Below are positions 15,020 through 24,860 of a DNA stretch of 25,531 nt, piece after piece (the stretch's first letter is position 1; every line of letters begins with the position of its first letter). The position numbers and the translations under genes are program-made. The notes under the pieces are model-generated. The model had not been told where the DNA came from, ran no database searches, and saw only the letters and a program-made list of their open reading frames with translations. This DNA comes from a virus. Location of the stretch: the IMG/VR virus record IMGVR_UViG_3300047369_000318, positions 1 to 25,531 of that record. One strand, 5' to 3'.

Positions 15020-18000
15020 ATGCCAGAGATTAAAAATACTTTTGTTCGAGGTAAAATGAATAAAGACCTTGACGAAAGGTTAATACCTAATGGAGAGTAT
15101 AGAGAAGCGTTAAACGTAGAGATTTCTACTTCAGAAGATTCTAACGTTGGAACTGTTCAAAATATTATTGGCAACAAAAGAATTGATAAGCTTTTTAATG
15201 GTAACTTCGCTATTAGCTCTAACGACTTTACATGTATAGGGTCTATTGCTGATGAAAAAGAAAATAAACTTTATTGGTTTATAACATCTGTAGACAAAGA
15301 TATAATATTAGAGTGGGACGAAGAAAATCAATATTCATCTTTAGTTTTTGTAGATACTAAGAAAAAAGTTAAAGGTGCTACTTTAAAATTTCCTTCTAAA
15401 ACTATAACAGGTATAAATATAGTTGATGAGTTTTTAATGTGGACAGACGGCGTTAATGAGCCAAAAAAAATAAATATAAAAAACTGCAAGTTAGGAACAA
15501 CTTCAGTAAATCAACACACTTTACTTTACGTTAATGGTACTTCTGCTGGAGATATTGAAGAGGAGCATATAACTGTAATTAAAAAAAGACCATCTACTGC
15601 TCCTTTTATAAAAATTAATCACACTGATTCAGTAGAAGAAAAAAGTTTATTTGAAAACGTATTTCCAAGATTTACCTACAGGTACAAGTATGCTGACGGT
15701 GAATACTCGGCTTTTGGTCCTTTTACTGCGCCTATTATTTCTGCAAAATACTCTAAAGCTTATAATTCTTCTAATTTCTACGGTATAAAAGAAGGTTATA
15801 ACACGGCGATGTATAACACTATAAAGTCTCTTGAAATCATGGACTTCGTTCCTCATGACATACCTAAAGATGTCGTTCAAGTTGACATACTATATAAGCA
15901 AGATGATTCTAACGTTGTATATTCTATAGCCAAAATAAAAAATACAGATCCAGAGTTTAGCGCTAAAGGATCAGGACTAGGTGTTCAGCTACTTCAGCCT
16001 ATTGATAATATAGATAGGCACAGAAATCTAGGTAAGTATGTTTTAAATACAGAAAACATTTACGCTGCAGTTCCAGAAAACCAGTTGTTAAGAGTATATG
16101 ATAATGTTCCAAGGAAAGCTATAGCTCAAGAAATAGTTGGCAACAGGTTAGTCTATGCTAATTACACTCAAGGTTACGATATTGATCAAGACGTTAAGGT
16201 TTATGCTGGCTACGAAAAAAGAAACGTTAAAGAATCTTTTGAGACAGGAGGAATACAATCTGTTAAGTCTCAGAGAGACTATCAAGTTGGCGTAGTTTTT
16301 GGAGATGAGTATGGAAGAGAAACACCTGTAATCACGTCATCAGAAGGTTCTATTAAAATTCCTTTTACTGACGACGATATAGTAAACGGTGTGGTTTCAA
16401 CTAAAGCTGTAAATATAAAAGCTAAAATGTCAAGCTACGCTCCAGATTGGGCTAGCTACTTTAAGTTTTACGTTAAAGAAACTTCAGGTGAATATTACAA
16501 CGCTTTAATGACTGCCGCGTTTATACCTGGCTCTGACACTGAGTTTGACAACAAAGAAGAACACCTGTGGCTAGCGTTTAACTCGTCTGACATAAACAAA
16601 ATACAAGAAGACTCTTACTTAGTATTAAAAAGAACAATTGGCGCAAATGGTGGTACTATAAACTACGAGAATAAATACAAAGTAATAGATGTTAAAGCAG
16701 AAGCTCCAGAGTCTATAGCTTACAATTACTTTGACTTATGTAGCCAATTAAACGATAACCTTCAGCTTAATGATGGTGGCACAGATGGTTCTATAATGCA
16801 AGAACATCAATTTAGGATTGATCAAACCGTAGACAAAATAAAAATAGATGTAGATTCTTACTTAGCGCTAGGGCACTCTCCTATACCATCTTCTGATGGT
16901 GAAAACGCTTCTACAGAAACATCTAACAATATATACATATCTTGGAAACTTGAAGACGATAACGATGCGACTTTTACTCACTCTAAAAAGTATAAGGTAA
17001 GTAGCGTTAGCACTGTATCTGGAGCTTATGTTTTAGGCTTAGCCAACAAGATAACACCTGGCGACGCTAAGCTTGCCTCCGGAGCCACTAATAAAGCTAT
17101 AAATACAGCTACAGGTTCTTTAGATGAAAATCTAACGTTTCTAGTAGAGCGTAAAGATAAAAGAGAAGGAGAAGATTTTTCTGGTAAGTTTTTTGTTAAA
17201 ATAAAAATAGACGAGTTAATACTTCAAGCTTTAGTTAATAAGCAAGTTGAAGTTCATAATAATAAGTTTATTTCTTCTTCAGCAAACGTGTTGTGGCTTG
17301 CTTCAATTCAAGATTCTTCTAACGAGCTTGATGGAGTTTTAAACACTAATCCTTACGCAAATACTCCAGACATTACTGTTCAAGAACTTATAGATGCAGC
17401 AGCTGATGAGCTAGCAGACGCCTCAAGTCATTGGTCAGATATTTTAGGTGAAACAGGACCTACGTTTTTTATAGACAACATGTATTTGACGGACTCTAAC
17501 CCTTCCGATTCTTATTACGCTAAAGAAGCAGGTCAAGGTTGGAGAGGTAATCCCGTGTCATATCCAAAAGCGGTTTGGAACAACACTACGGATATACCTT
17601 GGTCTCCAGACGTTATTAGTACAGAGCAACAGTATGACGAAGATAATTTTTCTGCTAGCAACGTAATGAATGGTCTGCCTGGAATAGTTACCACTAACAC
17701 AAGCTACATAGAAGGAGGATCTAAACAGTGGAAACAAGATAGCGTATTTGACGTTAGCTTTGAAGATTCTTATGGAGAAGAAACAGGTAAAGTCTTTATG
17801 CATATTTCTTTTTTAGCTCCTGGAAAAAACTTGCACTCTTCAAACTGGACAGATAATAGTGGGCTAGCAACTTCTACAGCCACTGGACTTCAAAGTCTTG
17901 CTAAAGACATGCAGGGAATATGGGGAGGAGGAGTTTTTATAAAAGAAGGGGTTTATGTAGAGTTTGAAGGTAGTTACGATCAAACAGACTCTGCTATTGG

Positions 18001-21000
18001 TATGCCAGCACCTGGCCCGGGGATAGGCAAAGGATATGATTTAAACTATAGAGAACTGCACGAAAGACAGTGGGACCCAACTTTCAACGTTAATGGTGAT
18101 CCAGATGGCGTTATAAAAGAGTTTATTGAAAATATAAAAATTGGTTCTAAGTTTAAGTTTTCTGATGACACTACTAACGACCTTTACACTATACTTAATG
18201 TTAACGTAAAGCGCATATACAATCACACTTCTTGGAGAACCAGACATCAACGTGTAGCTGGCTTGCCTCACCTCGACGGTAAAAGTGTTGAAGAAAAAGC
18301 TTTAGCTTGGGCGGCCAATACAACTAACGTGGCCAATGGAGACGCTTTAAAAGCTACTATCGAAGCTTTTGGTAAAGCGAACAATAGAAGAGTATGTTAC
18401 ATTATAGAGCTAGATAAAGATCCAACAGGCGCTTCGTCAAGCTTTAACCCAGTGCAAGGCGGCAGTGGCTTTCCAGACGCTGAAACGCCTACTACTATAG
18501 AATTTGTTGACGAAAAAACGCAAGCATTATCTGCTTTAAAAATAAATACACCAGCTGTTTTTGAAACAAAGCCTAAACAGTCTGCTGACTTAAACATATT
18601 TTATGAAGCTAGTCAAGCTATTCCTTTGCTATTAGATGTTGACTCTGCTGAAATGTTTTGTCCAAGAGGTTGTAGAGTAGAGTTTCCAAATTTACCAGCA
18701 GCTAGACATGGTAAAAAGCAAATAACACAAAACGTGTACGTTAGGCAGTGGAACTTAGTTGGAGATCAACTTCACTTTTTAGTAAGACATGAAAACATTG
18801 CTGAAACATTTGGGTTTAACTACTTAAACGCTAATCAAGACATAATAGATTACTCTAATCAAGAAGTAAGATTTTACAGACCCGACGGAGGTTACACTAC
18901 AGCTATAATAGGTCAAAGTTACACAGATCAACAAAATGAATTTGACGCTGGGTATAGGGTTGCGTTTAACGTGTCTAAGTTTGTTGACACTAGCGTAGAC
19001 TTTGGTTTGTCTTGGAACAACTGTATATCTTTTGGTAATGGTATTGAATCAAACAGAATAAGAGACGATTTTAACGCACCGTTTATTTTAAATGGAGCTA
19101 GAGCCTCTTCTACAATAGAAGAACCTTATTCTGAAGAAAATAGAAAGTACGGCTTAATATACTCTGGTATATACAACTCAACTAACGGTGTAAACAACTT
19201 AAATCAGTTTATACAAGCAGAGAAAATAACTAAAGATGTTAACCCTACTTATGGCAGTATACAAAAGCTTTATACAAGAGACTCTGACTTAGTAGCGTTT
19301 TGCGAAGATAAAGTGTTAAGAATATTAGCAAATAAAGACGCTATATTTAATGCTGATGGTAATCCTCAGCTTGTAGCTACTGAAAATGTTTTAGGTCAAG
19401 TTAATCCTTTTGTAGGTGATTTTGGTATATCTAAAAACCCTGAGTCTTTTGCTAAAGAATCTTATAGAGCATACTTTGCTGACAAACAAAGAAGAGCTAT
19501 ACTGCGGCTTTCAATGGACGGGTTAACACCTATTTCAGACGCTGGCATGAAAGACTTTTTTAGAGACAACATGCTTAATGCCGGTAAAATACTAGGTACT
19601 TATGATGAGTACAAGAAGCAATATAATGTAACTATATTAAACCCTTCGTTTAACAACGTTCTAGCTAACTCTTACATATCTGAAGGAGTAGACGTAACAC
19701 CTGTTACTTCGACTAATGAAATAGTTGAAAACGCTGGGTTAAACGGCGGTGTTGACTATAACTTTGGAGGTGCTGTTAGCGATTATTACTCTCAGTACCA
19801 GTACTTAAGTAACACTGGTTTTAAAGCTGAAGCAACAATAACATATTTTCCAGCTATAAACGCTGAGTTTTATCAGCAGTTTGTTCAAGGTCAAGAAGCT
19901 GTAACTGCCGTAGCCGGTCAAGTAGGAATAGAAGGTCAAGACGCTGCTTTTCCAGAGTTTTTTACAAACTCCGGTAGCACTGGTGAAAGAATGTTTTCAT
20001 ATAGACAAAATATAGACGGAAATCCTTTTTTGTCAAGTGGAAGCGGCTATAACAGCGATTTTGACGGTCAGTTTCAAAGATTTTACAGTGACACTTATTC
20101 TCAATTTATATCTGCAGATTCTACAAACAATCCAACAGGTTTGTTTTTAGTAGGTGAAACAGGTGTAGAGCAATCTTGGGGAGGTTTACTTGATTTTAAT
20201 TTTAATCGTATATTTTGGAGTGACGAAGCGGACTATTACCTTGTTTCAACGGGGTTTGGCGACCGATTCTTTTATTATTACCCTGGTATCAACTTTACTT
20301 ATGATAATCCGGATGAATCAGTTTTAGGGGGTATTTTACTTCCTGGAAACATTATATCAGGAGACACTATACCTAACGATTACGTAGCAGCCCCTGTTTT
20401 AGCGGCTAATCCTACGGCTACTAACATGACTATATTTAATGGCGAAGAAATAAAAATAGTAGTATATTATGGTACTAATGTTGCAAGTTACAGTGATAAC
20501 GAGCCGCAAATTCAAATAAGATTAAGAGATGGAGTTACAGGTAACTTTGTTGGCAATTCTATATTAAGAGATTCCAGCGATATACCAAGTGGTACTCCTG
20601 CTGGTTTTGAAACAGCTACAAACACAAACCCTTACACAACGTTTATGTACCCCGAGCAAACTGCGGGTGATTCTACGGGTCAAGTAGTTCTTGGTTACCA
20701 AGCTAACAACGCTGTTAGTACTACAGTTCCATTAGCAGAAAACTCAGCTGGAATAGATACAAACTCTGTTTCTGTTCAATACAAGTTTGTTCAATCTATG
20801 GAGCCAACTGTAGTCGTAGATAATCTACAAATAGATATTAGAGTAGATTTAAACAATATTGACGACACTTTAGTTATAAACAGAGTAGAAATATATAAAA
20901 CATCTGCTATTCAAGACCTTGGGCAAAGCTTTGTACTAGGCCAAACGCAAATAGATCCTGTAACAGGCCAGGCATTTATACAAGCTGCAGAAGCAGTGCC

Positions 21001-23260
21001 TGGTGTTTATGGAAATCCTAACTCAGGCAATGGCAATCAATTAGCTTTCACCGCTGTAGACTATGCTATCGATGGTGGCGGATGGACTTTTAATATAGGT
21101 AGTTTAGGAACTATAAACCAGTTTTATGGAGCTGAAGATTACTACGGCTCAATAAACTTGCCGACGCTTTCAGAGTCCGTATCGTTAAATGACGGAACAA
21201 CAGCTCAATGGTATATTGGAAATGACAACGGCGTTTCTTCACACACAATGGGTGTAGCAAACACAGCTATAACAGAGTTTGATGGAGTTACTTTAGACCA
21301 AGGTAACGTATTACAAGGTACAGACGAAATAACTACAGCTCAAAATAAAGTTTATATTATGCATCCTGGCGGCGATACTAGTAGCGGCATAATTACTCAA
21401 GACATAACAAGCGGCACCGCTTTAGTTCACGGCAACTGGTATTTAATAGATGTAGAGTACACGCCTTCTTTAAACCCAGGATTTGAATTAAATAATTATG
21501 GTTACGGTATATATATACAGCATGTTTTTCAACCGTTTACTGCCAGTACTTCTAGTAATACAAGCGGAGTTCAACACTTGGATTCTTCTATACCTGGAGC
21601 ATTAACGCCACTGCCAAATGGCTACATAGGTAGAGCAAACCACAACATGGATGGTCTTAGATTAGTTCCTATGGAAACAGGGGAATACGGTGGAGGTACA
21701 CACGCTTTTAGAGGTGTTTTTCAGTTTGATGAAGATTCTCAAATGGGAACACACAACGCTGTGCGAATACAGTTTTATAGTATAGAACTCATAATAAATA
21801 GAATAAACTTCATAGATATAACTTTACCTCAAAACAACAGTAGTATACCTGAAGGTTGGTTAGCTAACACGGTGCCTAACACTCAACCTTTACACGCTCT
21901 TCAAGAAAATAGAGCGTACTACGCTAACGGTGGTTATAACTGGAATGTCCCTGCTAGCTTTGTAGACGCTGAGCTCAACACTTTTAAACATATTTTCAAT
22001 GCAGATGAAGTAGACTTTTTTGAACAGTCTTATACTTTTTCTTTTACGTTTGACAACATAGGCCCTCTTTCTGCCGATCAATTTAGCGGAAGCTTTAAAG
22101 CTGGATTTGTAAGCAACATTAACGAGTCAGGGGAGTCTGTACGATTTATTATAGATAATATTAACGAACCAGGACTGTACACTTTTTCAGTAGACTTTTC
22201 TAATAATAGTTTTATCACTGTAAACACTCCCGAAGGATTTACTGGAGACGCTAGTTTAACTGTTGACGCTAGTGCAACAGTAAGCAACTCAAATAGATTG
22301 TTCTTTTATCCTATAGGAGCAACAGGAGGTGTAGGTAAGTTAGAAAACGCTTCTGTACAGTCAAACACAAATTTATTTACAGGCGGATCAATAGAGTCTT
22401 GGTCTTTTGGAGGTTTTAATGCCTCTGAATCTCCTGAAGTTTTCTTTGAAAACGGTCAAATAGAGTTTGATACAGTGCAAAGTACTAACGCGTACGTATC
22501 TCAAGCTTTAGCAGAAGAAATACCTAGTGGACAACAGTATAATTTAGATATAGATTATAGTATAACGAGTGGTTTTATAGACGTTTATTACTATAACACC
22601 GAAGGTCAAGGCTTTACAGTTAGAATAGGTGATGACGATGCTGAAGTAGATTCTACGAACTTTAACAACACGCTTACAATTGGCGATGAAGTTCTAACCG
22701 AAGGATCTGCTGATTTAGTTAACACTTTAGTTTTAAAGCCTAGCCCAAATACGCAAGCTTTAATAAGCAGTATTAAATTTAAAAGAGTAAACGCTAATGT
22801 GGCGGCCGTTCAAACTCTTTCGTATAGCGAAGACGTTAAAGGATGGGTGAGTTTTAAGTCTTTTATTCCTGAGTCAGGATTAAGCTTATCTAAAAACTAC
22901 TACACTCTTAAAGACGGCAAGCTTTACAAGCATTATCATGCTGAAGCAAGTATAAACACTTTTTATAATCAAAACCCCGAGCCTTCTAGCGTTGTAGCTG
23001 TTTTTAATGACTCTCCTTCTATAGTTAAAAACTTTAAAACAATTAACTACGAAGGAACTAGCGGTTGGAGTTTAGATTATATATATACTAACATAGAGTC
23101 TGGCTCAATAAATAGTTTTGTTGAAAAAGAAAACAAATATTTTAACTATATAAAAGGTAAGTTTCAAACTAATGATGTTATTGACACCTCAGGATTTAAC
23201 GTTCAAGGATTAGGCATCGCATCATTAGTAACATCAAGCAGTGAAGAAGCTCCAGAGTAA
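15020..23260 (+). CDS. Giant muzzle/tail-like structural protein
   Basis: At 2746 aa this is the largest product here. The N terminus, GKMNKDLDERLIPNGEYREA (about 11-30) followed by TSEDSNVGTVQNIIGNKRI, is a strong signature of a structural family of Bacteroidota and marine podoviruses that includes the crAss-like tail muzzle proteins. Further family segments are KLYWFITSVDKDIILEWD, RDYQVGVVFGDEYGRETPV (about 419-437), TRDSDLVAFCEDKVLRILAN (about 1418) and ILRLSMDGLTPISDAG. The C-terminal family block starts YSEDVKGWVSFKSFIPESG (about 2602). Between about 1545 and 2595 lies an inserted run of Gly/Thr/Asn/Ser-rich beta domains, including a CBM-like one near 2452-2590 (SWSFGGF, VFFENGQIEF, QQYNLDIDYSI). 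It likely forms the tail nozzle and presents host-binding modules. There is no membrane segment. Confidence 0.75.
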   Translation: MPEIKNTFVRGKMNKDLDERLIPNGEYREALNVEISTSEDSNVGTVQNIIGNKRIDKLFNGNFAISSNDFTCIGSIADEKENKLYWFITSVDKDIILEWDEENQYSSLVFVDTKKKVKGATLKFPSKTITGINIVDEFLMWTDGVNEPKKINIKNCKLGTTSVNQHTLLYVNGTSAGDIEEEHITVIKKRPSTAPFIKINHTDSVEEKSLFENVFPRFTYRYKYADGEYSAFGPFTAPIISAKYSKAYNSSNFYGIKEGYNTAMYNTIKSLEIMDFVPHDIPKDVVQVDILYKQDDSNVVYSIAKIKNTDPEFSAKGSGLGVQLLQPIDNIDRHRNLGKYVLNTENIYAAVPENQLLRVYDNVPRKAIAQEIVGNRLVYANYTQGYDIDQDVKVYAGYEKRNVKESFETGGIQSVKSQRDYQVGVVFGDEYGRETPVITSSEGSIKIPFTDDDIVNGVVSTKAVNIKAKMSSYAPDWASYFKFYVKETSGEYYNALMTAAFIPGSDTEFDNKEEHLWLAFNSSDINKIQEDSYLVLKRTIGANGGTINYENKYKVIDVKAEAPESIAYNYFDLCSQLNDNLQLNDGGTDGSIMQEHQFRIDQTVDKIKIDVDSYLALGHSPIPSSDGENASTETSNNIYISWKLEDDNDATFTHSKKYKVSSVSTVSGAYVLGLANKITPGDAKLASGATNKAINTATGSLDENLTFLVERKDKREGEDFSGKFFVKIKIDELILQALVNKQVEVHNNKFISSSANVLWLASIQDSSNELDGVLNTNPYANTPDITVQELIDAAADELADASSHWSDILGETGPTFFIDNMYLTDSNPSDSYYAKEAGQGWRGNPVSYPKAVWNNTTDIPWSPDVISTEQQYDEDNFSASNVMNGLPGIVTTNTSYIEGGSKQWKQDSVFDVSFEDSYGEETGKVFMHISFLAPGKNLHSSNWTDNSGLATSTATGLQSLAKDMQGIWGGGVFIKEGVYVEFEGSYDQTDSAIGMPAPGPGIGKGYDLNYRELHERQWDPTFNVNGDPDGVIKEFIENIKIGSKFKFSDDTTNDLYTILNVNVKRIYNHTSWRTRHQRVAGLPHLDGKSVEEKALAWAANTTNVANGDALKATIEAFGKANNRRVCYIIELDKDPTGASSSFNPVQGGSGFPDAETPTTIEFVDEKTQALSALKINTPAVFETKPKQSADLNIFYEASQAIPLLLDVDSAEMFCPRGCRVEFPNLPAARHGKKQITQNVYVRQWNLVGDQLHFLVRHENIAETFGFNYLNANQDIIDYSNQEVRFYRPDGGYTTAIIGQSYTDQQNEFDAGYRVAFNVSKFVDTSVDFGLSWNNCISFGNGIESNRIRDDFNAPFILNGARASSTIEEPYSEENRKYGLIYSGIYNSTNGVNNLNQFIQAEKITKDVNPTYGSIQKLYTRDSDLVAFCEDKVLRILANKDAIFNADGNPQLVATENVLGQVNPFVGDFGISKNPESFAKESYRAYFADKQRRAILRLSMDGLTPISDAGMKDFFRDNMLNAGKILGTYDEYKKQYNVTILNPSFNNVLANSYISEGVDVTPVTSTNEIVENAGLNGGVDYNFGGAVSDYYSQYQYLSNTGFKAEATITYFPAINAEFYQQFVQGQEAVTAVAGQVGIEGQDAAFPEFFTNSGSTGERMFSYRQNIDGNPFLSSGSGYNSDFDGQFQRFYSDTYSQFISADSTNNPTGLFLVGETGVEQSWGGLLDFNFNRIFWSDEADYYLVSTGFGDRFFYYYPGINFTYDNPDESVLGGILLPGNIISGDTIPNDYVAAPVLAANPTATNMTIFNGEEIKIVVYYGTNVASYSDNEPQIQIRLRDGVTGNFVGNSILRDSSDIPSGTPAGFETATNTNPYTTFMYPEQTAGDSTGQVVLGYQANNAVSTTVPLAENSAGIDTNSVSVQYKFVQSMEPTVVVDNLQIDIRVDLNNIDDTLVINRVEIYKTSAIQDLGQSFVLGQTQIDPVTGQAFIQAAEAVPGVYGNPNSGNGNQLAFTAVDYAIDGGGWTFNIGSLGTINQFYGAEDYYGSINLPTLSESVSLNDGTTAQWYIGNDNGVSSHTMGVANTAITEFDGVTLDQGNVLQGTDEITTAQNKVYIMHPGGDTSSGIITQDITSGTALVHGNWYLIDVEYTPSLNPGFELNNYGYGIYIQHVFQPFTASTSSNTSGVQHLDSSIPGALTPLPNGYIGRANHNMDGLRLVPMETGEYGGGTHAFRGVFQFDEDSQMGTHNAVRIQFYSIELIINRINFIDITLPQNNSSIPEGWLANTVPNTQPLHALQENRAYYANGGYNWNVPASFVDAELNTFKHIFNADEVDFFEQSYTFSFTFDNIGPLSADQFSGSFKAGFVSNINESGESVRFIIDNINEPGLYTFSVDFSNNSFITVNTPEGFTGDASLTVDASATVSNSNRLFFYPIGATGGVGKLENASVQSNTNLFTGGSIESWSFGGFNASESPEVFFENGQIEFDTVQSTNAYVSQALAEEIPSGQQYNLDIDYSITSGFIDVYYYNTEGQGFTVRIGDDDAEVDSTNFNNTLTIGDEVLTEGSADLVNTLVLKPSPNTQALISSIKFKRVNANVAAVQTLSYSEDVKGWVSFKSFIPESGLSLSKNYYTLKDGKLYKHYHAEASINTFYNQNPEPSSVVAVFNDSPSIVKNFKTINYEGTSGWSLDYIYTNIESGSINSFVEKENKYFNYIKGKFQTNDVIDTSGFNVQGLGIASLVTSSSEEAPE
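19653..22805 (+). other. Large beta-rich insertion within the muzzle-like gene
   Basis: Approximate limits: residues about 1545-2595 of the 2746-aa protein, between the conserved YDEYKKQYNVTI block and the YSEDVKGWVSF block, which I remember as close together in related proteins. The segment is Asn/Ser/Thr/Gly-rich and reads as several beta domains. The last (about 2452-2590) resembles a carbohydrate-binding jelly roll. A second candidate (about 2330-2440) contains GLYTFSVDFSNNSFITVNTP. Coordinates are estimates. Confidence 0.5.
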
Positions 23261-23270
23261 AAGATAAGTT

Positions 23271-24482
23271 ATGGATAAGAAAATAATCACAATACTGAAC
23301 ATTGACATTTCTGACATATTAGAGACAGGTGCTGTTCGTCAGTTTGAAGTTAGAGGAGATGTTGGCTCTAAATTTCAAATAATAGTTTCTAATAACTCTA
23401 GGCAGTTTTATAACTTTTCTACAAATACATTTACTGAAAATTTTACTATAAACTCTGCTTCTAACATAACAATGAGTTCTACTATATATAGTGGTTTTAT
23501 AAAGTTTCCTGCTGTTGCTGGGGCAAGCTACAACGTCTTGCTAATACCAGATACTGATACTACTACAACTAGTGGCGGCAGCGTAATAAACAAAAGAATA
23601 AATCAACTAGGTAATACTACAGTAACATTTGCTTTAATAGACACTACAAATCCTGGTAAGTATAAAACTTTTCCTAGTAGCGTAACGTCTACAGGTTCTC
23701 CTGCTAGTACAACTTCTACACCTGTTTCAATAGATTGGACAGTAGAAAACGTAGACACTGACGCTGATGGTTTTGGGTTTTTTACTGTTATTGATTCTAG
23801 AGCTTACAGCGACAAATCGTTTAAAACTATAAAAACACATACTGTAAACGGATCAACTAGCAATTCTTTAACTGTTGTTTTAGACGACATTTCTGATATT
23901 ACTTTGGGATCTGTTCTTGTTGGCGTAAGTAGCGGCTCTTTAAATGGAACGCCTGTTATAAAACTTATAGATACAGCTACTAAGCAGGTTACTTTAAGCG
24001 GCACGTCAGGCCAATCATTTGCAGATGGTATAACTCTAACGTTTCACACAGTTGCTGGTGATATACAAGTCGCGACAGGATTAGGTTTTACGTTAAGTAC
24101 ACTTGGCCTTCAAGCTATTACTTCACCTACAACTACCGTAAGAGGTTCTCATGTTAACGCAACCACTATAAATTTAAACGGCACTTATCACATTTCAGGA
24201 GGTAACGAAGTAAGGTACGTAGGCACAAACGTAGATAATTCTTCTACAAACACAGTAACAAGCGTTAGCGCTAGCGCAACACAAGGCTCGATGATAGTAA
24301 CTCATCCGCAAAACTTTTCAGGAGGAGAAACTCTTACGTTTAGACCTGTTGACGAAAGAACAGTTACTTTTTCAGACACGTCTAGATTTACAGGAACTGT
24401 AACTATAGATCAATATCCTTCAGAAGATGTAACAGTATACTTAGATCTAGCTACTTTAATAGCTCAAGGATCAGCATCGTAA
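23271..24482 (+). CDS. Beta-rich virion or fibre protein, function unknown
   Basis: This 403-aa protein is almost entirely beta-rich and Thr/Ser-rich (VEVRG-like, TTVTFALIDTTNPG, DRTVTFSDTSRFTGTVTID-like segments). Residues about 198-258 carry a segment of the form ITLGSVLVGVSSGSLNGTP, then a KQVTLSGTSGQSFADGITL strand. Its pattern (I-x-x-G-x-V-x-G ... V-T-L-S ... D-G-x-x-L-T-F) is common in phage fibre and baseplate-type proteins. A related copy may lie at about 327-357 (TVTSVSASATQGSMIVTH, GGETLTF). There are no cysteines and no membrane segment. It sits 10 nt after the giant gene and probably belongs to the tail or neck. The short spacers on both sides suggest one operon. I do not recognise a specific family. 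Confidence 0.6.
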   Translation: MDKKIITILNIDISDILETGAVRQFEVRGDVGSKFQIIVSNNSRQFYNFSTNTFTENFTINSASNITMSSTIYSGFIKFPAVAGASYNVLLIPDTDTTTTSGGSVINKRINQLGNTTVTFALIDTTNPGKYKTFPSSVTSTGSPASTTSTPVSIDWTVENVDTDADGFGFFTVIDSRAYSDKSFKTIKTHTVNGSTSNSLTVVLDDISDITLGSVLVGVSSGSLNGTPVIKLIDTATKQVTLSGTSGQSFADGITLTFHTVAGDIQVATGLGFTLSTLGLQAITSPTTTVRGSHVNATTINLNGTYHISGGNEVRYVGTNVDNSSTNTVTSVSASATQGSMIVTHPQNFSGGETLTFRPVDERTVTFSDTSRFTGTVTIDQYPSEDVTVYLDLATLIAQGSAS

Positions 24483-24492
24483 TATATACACT

Positions 24493-24819
24493 ATGGTAAG
24501 AATAAGAATAAGTACAACAAATCAAAACGTATCAGTTCAAGTAGGTGATCATGCTTACTATTCTACTGAAGACGCAGTAGGCAACTTAAACGCGCCTACA
24601 CACATAGGTAAAATAATAAGTATTGCTCCGAGCTATATAGACGTAGAAGGCTCAGGTAATGGCGTGTCTAATCAAGACTACATAATGTTTAAGAAAAATA
24701 ACCAAGTAAACAAGTCTGGAATAAAAGGATATTATTCTGAATTTAAGTTTACAACAAACTCTACTGCTCCTCAAGAGTTGTTTTCAATAGGGTCTGAAGT
24801 GGTTGAAAGCAGTAAATAA
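24493..24819 (+). CDS. Small beta-rich virion-region protein
   Basis: This 108-aa protein begins MVRIRISTTNQNVSVQVGDH and continues with HIGKIISIAPSYIDVEGSGN and DYIMFKKNNQVNKSGIKGYY, giving a compact all-beta impression. The sequence VGDHAYYST and later VEG/SGNG turns suggest an SH3- or OB-like barrel. I recall similar short proteins between tail genes and internal virion proteins in marine phages, with no known role. A small neck, plug or tail-tip component is possible. The start lies 10 nt after the previous stop in an A/T-rich context without Shine-Dalgarno. The next gene begins 41 nt downstream after the leader ending ATAATATTATG. Confidence 0.55.
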   Translation: MVRIRISTTNQNVSVQVGDHAYYSTEDAVGNLNAPTHIGKIISIAPSYIDVEGSGNGVSNQDYIMFKKNNQVNKSGIKGYYSEFKFTTNSTAPQELFSIGSEVVESSK

Positions 24820-24860
24820 CTGCTGTAAAATGTAACTATAAATAGATAAAATATAATATT

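Noticed and set aside
15647-22287. Several minus-strand open frames opposite the giant tail gene
   Set aside because: Short, scattered, without start context, and overlapping a long gene with a clear protein family signature.
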